From contig JAXGZL010000001.1 of NCBI GenBank assembly GCA_040776985.1, positions 248,001-312,000 of the forward strand: a stretch of DNA of 64,000 bases, written 5' to 3'. Below are positions 18,077 to 26,210 of the stretch, piece after piece. A model generated the notes under the pieces. It was given only the letters and a program-made list of their open reading frames with translations. It had not been told where the DNA came from and ran no database searches. The DNA is from UBA6115 sp040776985 (lineage in GTDB: Bacteria; Bacillota; Clostridia; Christensenellales; Aristaeellaceae). The position numbers were made by a program, and so were the translations under genes. Numbering within the stretch: position 1 is the first letter of the stretch; every line of letters begins with the position of its first letter.

Positions 18077-19180
18077 TCAGTTTGCTCCCGCCAAAAGCCT
18101 GGTTGCCTTCGCATTTCCCATCAGGAAAGCAAAGTCATACAAATCGGGCAGCGCAAGTCCCTGGACATCCAGCCCTTCAAACAGGGGGCTGGCAGGCAGG
18201 CGATAAACTGCGACACTTTCCTTCTCTCGCTGCGCATGCTGCACAATGACGGAGTCCTTCGTGAGCCCCTGCAGTGGCAGCGCCTGACCGGACTGAGCGT
18301 CCATGTAGCTGGAATCCACATAGAATAACTGGGCAACAGCAACCTGCTCCCTGAACGGATCATCATCCTGCATCAACTGGGACACCAGGGTAGGCGCTTG
18401 CGCTGTCTTGGTGGTGTGCTGTCCGCCAAAGATGCCCAGTGTGCGGACATCAGGCTTCACCCGTCTAACAAAGGTCTGGTACAAGGGCACATCGCGCTCT
18501 TTGTCGCCCATGGGGTTTTGCAGCAGCTGACCCAGGCTTGTCATGATATCCTGCACTGCCTGGTCCTTTTTGCTTTCAACAGGCAAACTTTCATGCTCCC
18601 GGACGATGGCTGCCAGTTCCTGTATCAGCGCATCTGTGCCTTGTGCCCCCGCCGTATTGATGCGCTGCAGCACAGGCGCAAACCGCTCCTGGTCGATGGT
18701 CAGCAGGGCCAGTGCCGCGTTTTTCAGCTGGAACTCCTGGTCCACGCCAATGACATCAATCTGCTTTCCTTGCCGGGCCAACTGTCTGACCTGCTGCCAG
18801 AACGCAACATGTTCCTTCGAATATCCAAAGGTGCCGGCAAGGTGGCTGATGGCATTTTGGAGCAGCGTTTCATTGCCCGTTTGCAGGTACTCGCCGCACA
18901 GGAAGGCAAAGCTGGGCGACATCTCCAGCACCAGCTGGATGTGGTCTTCATGAAAATGCCGCAAGATATCCAGGTACAGGCTGTAGTTGTCAGCAACCCC
19001 GTGATGCACACCGATGATGAGGATGTTTTTTGCCGATACTTCTTCTGTAAAGGCCGGCAGGTTTGGCAAAGCGTTTTCCTCAAAGTAGGCCAGAAAGTCT
19101 TCCTCAGTTGCCGCAAGGCCGGCCGCTGACATGCTTAGCATAATGAACACTGAGAGCAGGAGACACAGAAAACGCTTCAT
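18077..19180 (-). CDS. secreted protein, distantly ChaN/erythromycin-esterase-like
   Basis: A 367-residue protein with a clear signal peptide (MKRFLCLLLSVFIMLSMSA, cut near GLAAT). The mature part shows IIGVHHG near residue 53, VLEMSPS, then FWQQVRQLARQGKQ and VIGVDQE, and later LGIFGGQHT. This order resembles the ChaN/Tiki/erythromycin-esterase fold, but the usual GExxH glutamate is replaced by valine, so catalysis is doubtful. It starts in a TGATG overlap with the DUF2812 gene, making it the third gene of a PadR-controlled unit. The function is unknown. Confidence 0.6.
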   Translation of the reverse strand: MKRFLCLLLSVFIMLSMSAAGLAATEEDFLAYFEENALPNLPAFTEEVSAKNILIIGVHHGVADNYSLYLDILRHFHEDHIQLVLEMSPSFAFLCGEYLQTGNETLLQNAISHLAGTFGYSKEHVAFWQQVRQLARQGKQIDVIGVDQEFQLKNAALALLTIDQERFAPVLQRINTAGAQGTDALIQELAAIVREHESLPVESKKDQAVQDIMTSLGQLLQNPMGDKERDVPLYQTFVRRVKPDVRTLGIFGGQHTTKTAQAPTLVSQLMQDDDPFREQVAVAQLFYVDSSYMDAQSGQALPLQGLTKDSVIVQHAQREKESVAVYRLPASPLFEGLDVQGLALPDLYDFAFLMGNAKATRLLAGAN

Positions 19181-19788
19181 CACTCCATCACCTCCGACTG
19201 GGCCTTCAATTGCTTCAGAATATGGTGGCTCTGCCATGCTGGCCACAGGTGGAACAGGGCGAGGGAAGCGAGGGTTACAGCCTTCCACTCCCATCCATAG
19301 CGGACAAAGGGGTACACCGCAAAGACAGCCAACGCAAGGGTCACGGTACCCCAGGCCGAGCGCTGGACGCGATAGTAGGCCATGCGGTCTTCCAACGTGG
19401 TGTGCAAATCAAAGGGCTTGCCATCGTTCTTCTTTTCCACAATCAGCAGTTCCTTGTTGAACGCTCCGGGGCTGGTGGCCAGCTTGCCCCACCCCTCGCC
19501 CCAGGGGCGCACACGCACCTTGCCGATGGAATAGTTGATGTTCAGGGGCTTGGTCATGACGCGGTAACCCATCTCGGCAAGAAAACCCTGGTAATCCTGG
19601 GATGCCTTGGGGGACTTATGCGCCACAAAGTCAACGCAGTAATTGTATTCATCGGGCTGACAAGGCTCAAACACATAGCTGATGCGGCCTGTGCGCATCA
19701 AGCGCCAGCCCTCCTTCGCCATCCGGTCAAGGAAGCGCTGCTGCTTGTCCAGAAAGCCATAGAAGTAACGGTATACTCTCTTGCTCAT
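19180..19788 (-). CDS. DUF2812 domain-containing membrane protein
   Basis: A 202-residue protein. The N-terminal 115 residues match DUF2812 (YFYGFLDKQQRFLDRMAKEGWRL, then the CVDFVAHK and DYQGFLAEMGYRV segments). About two membrane helices follow, WGTVTLALAVFAVYPFV and AVTLASLALFHLW. DUF2812 proteins are commonly encoded with PadR regulators, as here, and their role is unknown. It overlaps padR by ATGA and the secreted-protein gene by one base, so the three form one translation-coupled operon. Confidence 0.8.
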   Translation of the reverse strand: MSKRVYRYFYGFLDKQQRFLDRMAKEGWRLMRTGRISYVFEPCQPDEYNYCVDFVAHKSPKASQDYQGFLAEMGYRVMTKPLNINYSIGKVRVRPWGEGWGKLATSPGAFNKELLIVEKKNDGKPFDLHTTLEDRMAYYRVQRSAWGTVTLALAVFAVYPFVRYGWEWKAVTLASLALFHLWPAWQSHHILKQLKAQSEVME

Positions 19789-20099
19789 GTCTGTTCTCCC
19801 ACAATCTCTTCCGCAAAGGCCGTCAGCTGGTGCAGGCGCCTTATCTCTCCTTGAACAACCTTTTTCCCAAACCCGGTAATCCGGTATTCCCTGCGCCGCC
19901 TGTCCGCTTCGCCCAGCGGCTCGATCCAGCCCTTGTCCGCCAGGTTGTTCAGCGCACCGTACAGGGAGCCCGCACCCAACCGCAGGCGGCCATCCGTCTG
20001 CTGCTCAATGAACTGCATCACCGCATAGCCATGGCGCGGTTCATACAGGGAAAGCAGAATGAACAGGGACACCTCGGTCAACGCACCAACGTTCTCCAT
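19785..20099 (-). CDS. PadR family transcriptional regulator
   Basis: A 104-residue repressor of the short PadR type. The winged helix spans ALTEVSLFILLSLYEPRHGYAV (split over residues 6-27), GSLYGALNNLADKGWI and YRITGFGKK. The short C-terminal helix provides the dimer contact. Such regulators usually control their own operon and respond to small molecules, cell-envelope stress or a partner protein. A perfect promoter with repeats that could be its operator lies just upstream. Confidence 0.88.
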   Translation of the reverse strand: MENVGALTEVSLFILLSLYEPRHGYAVMQFIEQQTDGRLRLGAGSLYGALNNLADKGWIEPLGEADRRRREYRITGFGKKVVQGEIRRLHQLTAFAEEIVGEQT

Positions 20100-20121
20100 T
20101 CCAGCTGTGGCTCCTTTCTCT

Positions 20122-20164
20122 ATTACGACATCCGTAGTATATCGCCATCCGTAATAACTGTCAA
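20122..20164 (-). promoter_or_regulatory. padR operon promoter with candidate operator
   Basis: On the minus strand TTGACA (20164-20159), 17-base spacer, TATACT (20141-20136). Direct repeats CATCCGTA (plus strand) at 20129-20136 and 20146-20153 are 17 bases apart, and ATTACG/CGTAAT (20122-20127, 20150-20155) is an inverted pair. They straddle the -10 box, a good place for PadR repression. Confidence 0.75.
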
Positions 20165-20190
20165 GCCAGTTTTCTTATTCAATTATCAGG

Positions 20191-20748
20191 TCAATGCTGT
20201 GTTTTGTTATCTGTATCCGGCTGTCTGGCAACCTGGTAGCGGAGCTCCACAAACTGGTTGTACCGCTTGATGCCTTTTAGAACCAAAGGCGTTTGAACAT
20301 CAAACTGCCTGAACAAGGGGATGCCATTTACAAGCAGGACAGGCGCTATGGTGACAATGATCTCATCAATCAGTTGGGATTGGAGAAAGTCAGTGATCAA
20401 CTGCCCGCCGCCCATCACCCAGATGTCCTTCCCTTCTTCCTGCAGAAGCCTCTGTGTAAACATCGCCACATCGCCATGGACAAATTGCACAGACCCTTCC
20501 TTTTCTCTTTGCTTCTTTGAGAACACGTACACGGACCTGTCCTGATAAGGAAAGGTCTCTGAATGATCCTGGATCCAGTCATAGGTCATCCTGCCCATGA
20601 TGATCGTGTCAATGGTTTCATAGAATGCCGATATGCCGTTGTCGCCCTCCCCTTCCACATTAAACAGCCAGTCCAGGCGATGATCCAGGGTGGCGATGTA
20701 GCCATCCAGGGTTGCCGCGATAAACAGCACCATCTTTCGTTTTTTCAT
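20191..20748 (-). CDS. dihydrofolate reductase-fold protein (RibD C-terminal type)
   Basis: A 185-residue protein of the DHFR/RibD-C superfamily. The start KKRKMVLFIAATLDGYIA, TIIMGRMTYDWI near residue 48, and IWVMGGGQLITDFL near 110 are the NADPH- and substrate-site landmarks. IAPVLLVNGIPLF in the last third is typical of the YwjB/YyaP subgroup. The natural substrate of this subgroup is not established; some members act on folate-like compounds in vitro. It has its own extended -10 promoter. Confidence 0.85.
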   Translation of the reverse strand: MKKRKMVLFIAATLDGYIATLDHRLDWLFNVEGEGDNGISAFYETIDTIIMGRMTYDWIQDHSETFPYQDRSVYVFSKKQREKEGSVQFVHGDVAMFTQRLLQEEGKDIWVMGGGQLITDFLQSQLIDEIIVTIAPVLLVNGIPLFRQFDVQTPLVLKGIKRYNQFVELRYQVARQPDTDNKTQH

Positions 20749-20808
20749 ATCAGCCTCTTTCCTGTCAGATCCAAAAATACACCTTCAATGCTAACCTGTT
20801 TCTACCAG

Positions 20809-20814
20809 ATTATA
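20809..20814 (-). promoter_or_regulatory. -10 element of the DHFR-like gene
   Basis: TATAAT preceded by TGG on the minus strand gives an extended -10; the -35 region is only weakly similar to consensus. It begins about 20 bases past the tct terminator. Confidence 0.5.
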
Positions 20815-20832
20815 CCACCTCTTTCAGGCATC

Positions 20833-20865
20833 AAAAAAAGGCTTCCATAACCACGGGAAGCCTTT
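20833..20865 (-). terminator. terminator of the tct operon
   Basis: AAAGGCTTCC (20837-20846) and GGAAGCCTTT (20856-20865) form a 10-pair stem; on the minus strand a run of seven T follows. Confidence 0.85.
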
Positions 20866-20881
20866 CTGGATCAATCAAAAC

Positions 20882-22384
20882 CTACTTCAGGTTCTCCTGC
20901 GCTTTTCGCCTGGACCTTGCATTGCGCACAGCAAAGATCACCACGGAAAGGACGGCAATCACGATAAAGGCACAGCTGATGGGCCTGGTGACGAAGATGC
21001 TCAGGTCACCCTGGGATATCACCATGGCCCGGCGGAAGTTCTTTTCCGCCAGCGGACCCAGCACAATCCCCAGCAGGATGGGCACCAGCTGGAAGTCCAT
21101 TCGTCTGAGGAAGTAGGCGACAATGCCAAAGATCAGGATGATGTAGATATCATAGATGCGGTTGTTGGTGGAATAGGCCCCGGCGATGCAGAAAGTCAGC
21201 ACGATGGGGGCCAGCACCTCATAGGGCACCCTGGTGATGTGGGCATAGAAGCGGGTAAAACCGCTGCCCAGGATGTACATGAAGATATTGACCACAATCA
21301 AACCCAGCATGATAGCATACAGGATATTTCCCTGCTGAGCAAAAAGGGAAGGCCCGGGTACCATGCCATGCAGCATGAAGGCTCCCATCAGAATGGCCGT
21401 GGAGCCATCCCCCGGCACGCCCAGGGTAAGCATGGGAATCATGGTTGAGCCACAGGCGCCGTTGTTGGCTGATTCCGAGGCAGCCACGCCCTCAATTTCC
21501 CCTTTGCCAAAGGTCTCCGGGTGCTTAGAGGACTGTTTAACCTGGTTGTAGGCGATGAACGCAGCCAAGCCGCCGCCGGTTCCCGGTGTTGCGCCAATAA
21601 TCACACCAATCAGAGATCCGATGCCGATGGGCTTCCAGCAACGCTTATACTCCGACCGGGTGATCTTGTCCCGGGTGATGGCAGAAGCGCTGATGGTCTT
21701 GTGATCGGTTTTAGGGTTGTACTGGGACTTCATCATGATCTCAGAAATCGCAAACAGGCCAATGAGCGCAATGATCAGATCCACTCCGGCCATCAACTTG
21801 CGCTGACCAAAGATGAACCGGCTGGCTCCGGAAATGCTGTCCTGACCGATGCTTGCCATGAAAAGACCGATACAGGCACCGATGAGCCCCTTGAAGATGC
21901 TGTCGTTGGACACACCTGCAATGACAGAAAGGCCAAAGACGGCCAGCGCAAAGTATTCCGCCGGGCCAAACAACAGCGTGATCCTGGCAATCGGCGGCGC
22001 CAGAAAAAGGAGGGACAGGGCACTGATCAGCCCGCCAATGGTGGAGGCAAACAACGCCATCTGCAGCGCTTTGAAAGCTTGACCTTTCTGGGTCATGGGA
22101 TAGCCGTCAAACAGGGTGGCCGCGTTGGCCGAGGTCCCCGGCGTGTTAATCAGTATGGCGGTGATCGATCCGCCATAGGTGCCTCCTGCGTAAATGGCAA
22201 GCAGCATCAGGATGGCCATGGTAGGCTCCATCCCATAGGTCAGGGGAATACAGAGGATCAGCCCCAGGTCGCTGGTCAGCCCCGGAATGGCACCCACCAC
22301 AATGCCGATGGCAAGCCCAAGGGGGATAATCAGAAAGTTCTGCCACTGAGCCAGAATGCTGAGACCATCTAAAAAGTGTTGCAT
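20882..22384 (-). CDS. tctA: tripartite tricarboxylate transporter permease, TctA family
   Basis: Large membrane subunit of a secondary importer that works with a secreted binding protein. The 500-residue protein has about 11-12 membrane segments and the family motifs GAIPGLTSDLG near residue 33, GGSITAILINTPGTSANAAT near 72 and IGATPGTGGGLAAFIAYN near 260. Related systems import citrate, other di- or tricarboxylates, or aromatic acids; the substrate here is unknown. Last gene of the LacI-MBL-tctC-tctB-tctA unit, 18 bases after tctB. Confidence 0.93.
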   Translation of the reverse strand: MQHFLDGLSILAQWQNFLIIPLGLAIGIVVGAIPGLTSDLGLILCIPLTYGMEPTMAILMLLAIYAGGTYGGSITAILINTPGTSANAATLFDGYPMTQKGQAFKALQMALFASTIGGLISALSLLFLAPPIARITLLFGPAEYFALAVFGLSVIAGVSNDSIFKGLIGACIGLFMASIGQDSISGASRFIFGQRKLMAGVDLIIALIGLFAISEIMMKSQYNPKTDHKTISASAITRDKITRSEYKRCWKPIGIGSLIGVIIGATPGTGGGLAAFIAYNQVKQSSKHPETFGKGEIEGVAASESANNGACGSTMIPMLTLGVPGDGSTAILMGAFMLHGMVPGPSLFAQQGNILYAIMLGLIVVNIFMYILGSGFTRFYAHITRVPYEVLAPIVLTFCIAGAYSTNNRIYDIYIILIFGIVAYFLRRMDFQLVPILLGIVLGPLAEKNFRRAMVISQGDLSIFVTRPISCAFIVIAVLSVVIFAVRNARSRRKAQENLK

Positions 22385-22402
22385 TTTCTCTCTCCTTTCT
22401 GG

Positions 22403-22867
22403 TCAGGGCAGCGACACATGCAGCAGGATGCGGAAGATGTAATACACAACCCCCACCATGCCAATGGGAATCGCGTAGTAATACCATCGTCTAGCACCAT
22501 AAAACAACAAGATCTCCACCACCAGCAAAACCGTGGACACAAGAAATCCCAGGGGCTGGATGATGAGGCAATAGGCCACCAGAAACAACGCGTAAACCAG
22601 GGAACGCATTTCAAGTTTGAAACTCGTTGAGCGAAAACTTGCCCTGGTGATGACCAGTTCCTTCTTCTCCTTGGCAAAAAGGCCTTCCAGTAAAAGCCCT
22701 ATCGCGAAGATGAACATGCCGCCAATGGCAATCTGGGGCATGGTGCGGGCAGTGATGGCGCTTTTCTCCATGGTTTTGATCTGGCTGGGGATCAACAGCC
22801 ACAGAATCGCACCGATGACGGTGAAGAGGGCGCCGGAAATGATCTCTTTATTGTACTTGATTTTCAT
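22403..22867 (-). CDS. tctB: tripartite tricarboxylate transporter small subunit, TctB family
   Basis: A 154-residue membrane protein with four predicted helices: one near residues 9-24, one near 45-62, and two after residue 85 (LVYALFLVAYCLIIQPLGF and LVSTVLLVVEILLFYG). This arrangement, with poor sequence conservation, is typical of TctB, the small subunit partnered with TctA. The identity rests largely on its place between tctC and tctA. A strong hairpin lies just ahead of it. Confidence 0.85.
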   Translation of the reverse strand: MKIKYNKEIISGALFTVIGAILWLLIPSQIKTMEKSAITARTMPQIAIGGMFIFAIGLLLEGLFAKEKKELVITRASFRSTSFKLEMRSLVYALFLVAYCLIIQPLGFLVSTVLLVVEILLFYGARRWYYYAIPIGMVGVVYYIFRILLHVSLP

Positions 22868-22887
22868 CGTGCCTTACCTCAGATAGG

Positions 22888-22921
22888 GGGCGCTCCGGGT
22901 GAGAAGGCGCCCGGAGCGCCC
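22888..22921 (-). terminator. hairpin between tctC and tctB
   Basis: GGGCGCTCCGGG (22888-22899) pairs perfectly with CCCGGAGCGCCC (22910-22921). No T-run follows, so it more likely protects the upstream tctC mRNA from 3' decay or partly attenuates, giving excess binding protein. Confidence 0.7.
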
Positions 22922-22933
22922 AAAGGGTCTTGA

Positions 22934-23902
22934 TTATTCCTGGACCAACTTGATGTAGTCAACCATGGATTTGGTCTGGGCTTCCACCATGGCCAGAATC
23001 TCCTGGCCATCTGCCTTCCAGGGGGCCATTCCCATGTCGGTCATGAACTGCTGGAACTCCGCATCCGCATAGACCTGCAGCACAAAATCCTTCAGAATTT
23101 TCTGCTTCTCCATGTCAACAGTGTTGCGCACAGCAAAGTAGTCCATGCCGGTAAACTCAATGTCCACACCCTGCTCCTTAAAGGAAGGGATATGGCCGAT
23201 CTTGTCAACGTCCAAACCCTCAGGGATGAAGGTGCCCAGGCAGTTCAGCTGACCGTTCACCACATATTCCCGGTACACAGGTGGAGAACCGATGGCAATG
23301 TCCACATGGCCGCCAACCAGGGCATTGATGGCCTCCTGGCCGCCGTCATAGGGAACCGCCTCTGCCGGAATGCCAAGGGTTTTGAAGAGGGCTGTGATCA
23401 TGGTCCAGCTGTCATTGCCGGGGCCGCCGGTGGTGGCATAGGTCACGGTTTTGCCCTGGTTAGCATATTCCACCAGGCCTTTAATGTCGGTGATGCCACT
23501 TGAGGCATTGGTCAGAATGACAAACTCGGTGATCCGGATGCCCACCAGGGGGCTGATGTCCTCAATGGTGTAGTTCACGTCAATAAAGCTGGGGGTCAGG
23601 GAGAACAGCGGGCCATTGCAGCAAAACAGGGTATAGCCGTCATCCTTGGCATCCAGGAAGTCATGCATGCCAATGGTGCCGGAGCCGCCGGTATGGTTTT
23701 CCACGATCATGGGCACGCCCAGGATTTTATCGGAGTAGGAAGCAATCTTGCGGGTAATCACATCGGGCCCCCCGCCCAGGCTCCAGGGCTGGATGATGGT
23801 GATTTCCTTAGCCGGCCACTTGGCTTCAGCGTGTCCGGTGCCGATTGCAACCAGGCTCAGGAACAGGGTCAGGATCAGGGTGATGGTGACGAGTTTCTTC
23901 AT
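22934..23902 (-). CDS. tctC: tripartite tricarboxylate transporter substrate-binding protein, TctC family
   Basis: Exported receptor that hands a carboxylate to TctAB. The 322-residue protein has a signal peptide (MKKLVTITLILTLFLSLVA, cut near GHAEA). The mature part begins WPAKEITIIQPWSLGGGPD, the Bug-family start. VENHTGGSGTIG near residue 66 and ATTGGPGNDSW near 157 are also typical. The ATG overlaps the end of the MBL gene. No lipobox cysteine was seen. The bound substrate is unknown. Confidence 0.92.
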   Translation of the reverse strand: MKKLVTITLILTLFLSLVAIGTGHAEAKWPAKEITIIQPWSLGGGPDVITRKIASYSDKILGVPMIVENHTGGSGTIGMHDFLDAKDDGYTLFCCNGPLFSLTPSFIDVNYTIEDISPLVGIRITEFVILTNASSGITDIKGLVEYANQGKTVTYATTGGPGNDSWTMITALFKTLGIPAEAVPYDGGQEAINALVGGHVDIAIGSPPVYREYVVNGQLNCLGTFIPEGLDVDKIGHIPSFKEQGVDIEFTGMDYFAVRNTVDMEKQKILKDFVLQVYADAEFQQFMTDMGMAPWKADGQEILAMVEAQTKSMVDYIKLVQE

Positions 23903-24897
23903 GGGTTCTTCTCCTTTGCTATTCTATGAAATTCCGTGCGAATCTTGCCGGAATCCATTACAAGGGTGATGGCATGGAACCCCTCTGGCTGGGAGAACCA
24001 AGGCGCATAGCTGCGCTCGTCAGAGAAGAGAAACTCAGGTTTCCCCTCCTCTGAAAACAAATGATCCAGCTGCCAGTAAACAGCATCATTGGCGCTGCTG
24101 TATCGCCGGTCAGATGAAGCGGTGGTAATTACATGTTTAAGTGGCATTTCCTGCATAATGCGGGTGTCAATCGCGTCAGCCTGACCATGATGGGGTAATT
24201 TGAGAACGTTTACATTTTGGAGCGAAGAAAAAGGCACTTCATCCCAATGAGCCGGGATATTGTCCGCAGCGGCTAGGAATACGCTTCCCTGCGCTTCCAG
24301 TTTAAGCAGCAGGCTGGTCTGATTGGAACTTGCGTCCAGCCGTGTCAGAAGCGCCGCTCTCTCCTGTGTGGACTCCGTTTGCCAAGCCTGCTCCAGGCAA
24401 CTCATGTAGTCGGCGATGGTTTTCGGCTTCGGCGCCAGCGTTTCAATGCTCAGCCCTTCCTCTGGCTGAAAGCTATCCCCCGGCTTTAGCGTGGTGACTG
24501 GCATATCCTTTGCCACGGCATCCTGAATAATCCTCACATAAGCGTTTAGGGCGGCTGTATACAGCTGAACATTCCGGGGTTGCTTTTCACCTGGGTCAAG
24601 GGCGCGCCCCTGAAGAAAAGGCGTCACCGGATAAGGAACATACAGTTGATCCACTTGGAAATTTGCAAAAACAGGTAGGAGCCCGCAGACATGATCCTCA
24701 TGGATATGCGTGATAAAAACCGCGTCCAGCCGTCTGATTCCACGCCCACTCAGATAGTCCGCTGCCGGAATGCGATAAGGGTCTCCCGCAAATTCAGTCG
24801 CCAGCATGCTTCCGCCATCAATGAGGGCTGTGTACCCTCCCTGGGCCTCAATCAGCATCGCGTCGCCATAACCGACGTTGATGACAGTCAGTTTCAT
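23899..24897 (-). CDS. MBL-fold metallo-hydrolase, ComEC C-terminal type
   Basis: A 332-residue cytoplasmic metallo-beta-lactamase-fold protein. The metal motif HxHxDH is His64, His66, Asp68 and His69 in THIHEDHVCGL. NVGYGDAMLIEAQGGYTALIDGG at the start and NVLKLPHHGQAD near residue 230 match the ComEC/Rec2-like subgroup. No membrane part is present. Such proteins may hydrolyse phosphodiesters, lactones or other esters; here the place in a LacI-controlled carboxylate-uptake operon suggests processing of the imported compound. That is inference. Confidence 0.8.
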   Translation of the reverse strand: MKLTVINVGYGDAMLIEAQGGYTALIDGGSMLATEFAGDPYRIPAADYLSGRGIRRLDAVFITHIHEDHVCGLLPVFANFQVDQLYVPYPVTPFLQGRALDPGEKQPRNVQLYTAALNAYVRIIQDAVAKDMPVTTLKPGDSFQPEEGLSIETLAPKPKTIADYMSCLEQAWQTESTQERAALLTRLDASSNQTSLLLKLEAQGSVFLAAADNIPAHWDEVPFSSLQNVNVLKLPHHGQADAIDTRIMQEMPLKHVITTASSDRRYSSANDAVYWQLDHLFSEEGKPEFLFSDERSYAPWFSQPEGFHAITLVMDSGKIRTEFHRIAKEKNP

Positions 24898-24907
24898 GTC
24901 CTTCTCC

Positions 24908-25903
24908 TCAGGTGCTTTCTCTTACGATCAGTTCAGGTATGAGCCGAACAAGGAAGTCTTTGGGATTCTGACCATGGATCATCTGAAACAGAATTTCAGC
25001 AGCCGACTGACCCATTTTCACTGGATCAATGCGCAGGGTGGTCAACTCCGGCTCCACAAGGCGGCTGATGTAACTATCATCAAACCCTACCAGGGCAATA
25101 TCCTGCGGTACACGCAGCTTTGCACGCAGAACAGCCTTCATGGCCCCAGCGGCTATGGCATCGTTGGTGCAAAACATGGCGGTGGGACGGTCAGACATTC
25201 CGATCAATCCTTTCATAGCATGTTCAGCAGCCTCAGTCGTGGGTTCAAGATCAATGGTAAAGCGCGGGTCTGCGGACAAGCCATTGGCGCTGAGAGCTTG
25301 CAGATAGCCTGCAAAGCGCGCCTGGCTTATCTGCCTGGAAAACCGCCCGGCCAGCAAGCCAATCCTGCGATGCCCACGGTCAATAAGATGCTGTGTCGCC
25401 ACGACGGCCCCCTGAAAATGATCTGCTACCACACAGGGAAGCCCCTCAATGTCCAAGTGGTTGTTTAAGAGAACCACCGGGATTTTCAAGCCGAGTAACT
25501 CATCAATCAGCTGTCGGTCAGACTCACCGGCCAGGATAACGCCATCCATTTGTCGCTTGATGGCAATCTGGCCGTTAGGCAGGTGCATATCTTGTTGCGC
25601 GGAGATAAAAAGGCTGTAATTGCGCCGATTGGCCTCCTGCAAAACCGACTCCAGAATGGGCGAATAAAAAGGGTTCAAGATGGCGGGATACTGCTTTTCA
25701 TGAATGATGAAAGCGATATTTTCCGTGCGCTTCAGCACCATGGCGCGTGCAATGGCATGCGGTGCATAGTTCAGCTTTTTGGAAGAGGCATAAATCCTTT
25801 CCCTGGCTTTGAAGCTGACCATATCGGGCGTGGCAAAGGCGCGGGAAACAGTTGCCTTTGAATAGCCAGAATCCCTGGCCACGTCAATGATGGTTGCTGA
25901 CAA
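24908..25903 (-). CDS. LacI family transcriptional regulator
   Basis: A 331-residue repressor. The N-terminal DNA-binding helix-turn-helix with hinge helix (ATIIDVARDSGYSKATVSRA, then NYAPHAIARAMV) covers residues 3-60. The rest is the sugar-binding-protein-like effector domain, with GLLAGRF, AMFCTNDAIAAGAM and LVGFDDSYISRL as landmarks. First gene of the MBL-tctCBA unit, 10 bases before the MBL start. Two palindromes upstream are its probable operators. The effector is unknown. Confidence 0.92.
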   Translation of the reverse strand: MSATIIDVARDSGYSKATVSRAFATPDMVSFKARERIYASSKKLNYAPHAIARAMVLKRTENIAFIIHEKQYPAILNPFYSPILESVLQEANRRNYSLFISAQQDMHLPNGQIAIKRQMDGVILAGESDRQLIDELLGLKIPVVLLNNHLDIEGLPCVVADHFQGAVVATQHLIDRGHRRIGLLAGRFSRQISQARFAGYLQALSANGLSADPRFTIDLEPTTEAAEHAMKGLIGMSDRPTAMFCTNDAIAAGAMKAVLRAKLRVPQDIALVGFDDSYISRLVEPELTTLRIDPVKMGQSAAEILFQMIHGQNPKDFLVRLIPELIVREST

Positions 25904-25922
25904 TGCGCAGACCCCTCCTGTT

Positions 25923-25936
25923 TGAGAACGTTCTCA
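25923..25936. promoter_or_regulatory. LacI-type operator O1
   Basis: TGAGAACGTTCTCA is a perfect 14-base palindrome with the central CG of LacI-family sites. It is 19 bases ahead of the lacI-type gene. Confidence 0.8.
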
Positions 25937-26010
25937 TTTTTGGTAAAAGATAAAACGGCGTTTCTTATGCTTATCATGGCTTCGCCGTGCTTTCAAGTTT
26001 GTACAGGTTC

Positions 26011-26039
26011 AGTATACATGAAAACGTTCTCAAAAGCAA
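26011..26039 (-). promoter_or_regulatory. promoter with LacI-type operator O2
   Basis: On the minus strand TTGCTT (26039-26034), 17-base spacer, TATACT (26016-26011). The near-palindrome TGAAAACGTTCTCA (26019-26032) fills the spacer, so a bound repressor would block polymerase. The centres of O1 and O2 are 96 bases apart, which would permit looping. The site also fits the catabolite-response (cre) consensus. Confidence 0.75.
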
Positions 26040-26130
26040 GGGTCTTCCCCTGTTTTTTCTCACTGCTGATAAAAACATGAGAATCGCCTCAACCTTCATG
26101 GCAAGCGCCCAGGCTAATCTATCTCACATC

Positions 26131-26173
26131 ATTAAAATAGGTTTGGATGCCGTTGAACAAAAGCATCCAAACC
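26131..26173 (-). terminator. terminator of the FMN oxidase gene
   Basis: GGTTTGGATGC (26140-26150) pairs perfectly with GCATCCAAACC (26163-26173); TATTTTAAT follows on the minus strand. The rest of 26040-26210 holds nothing recognisable. Confidence 0.75.
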
Positions 26174-26210
26174 ATATTAGAACCATTTTTAAGATCCTAA
26201 CTGAAAAGCG

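Noticed and set aside
24205..24218. TGAGAACGTTTACA inside the MBL gene as a third LacI operator
   Set aside because: It is imperfect, lies in coding sequence and may be chance; mentioned only as a side note.
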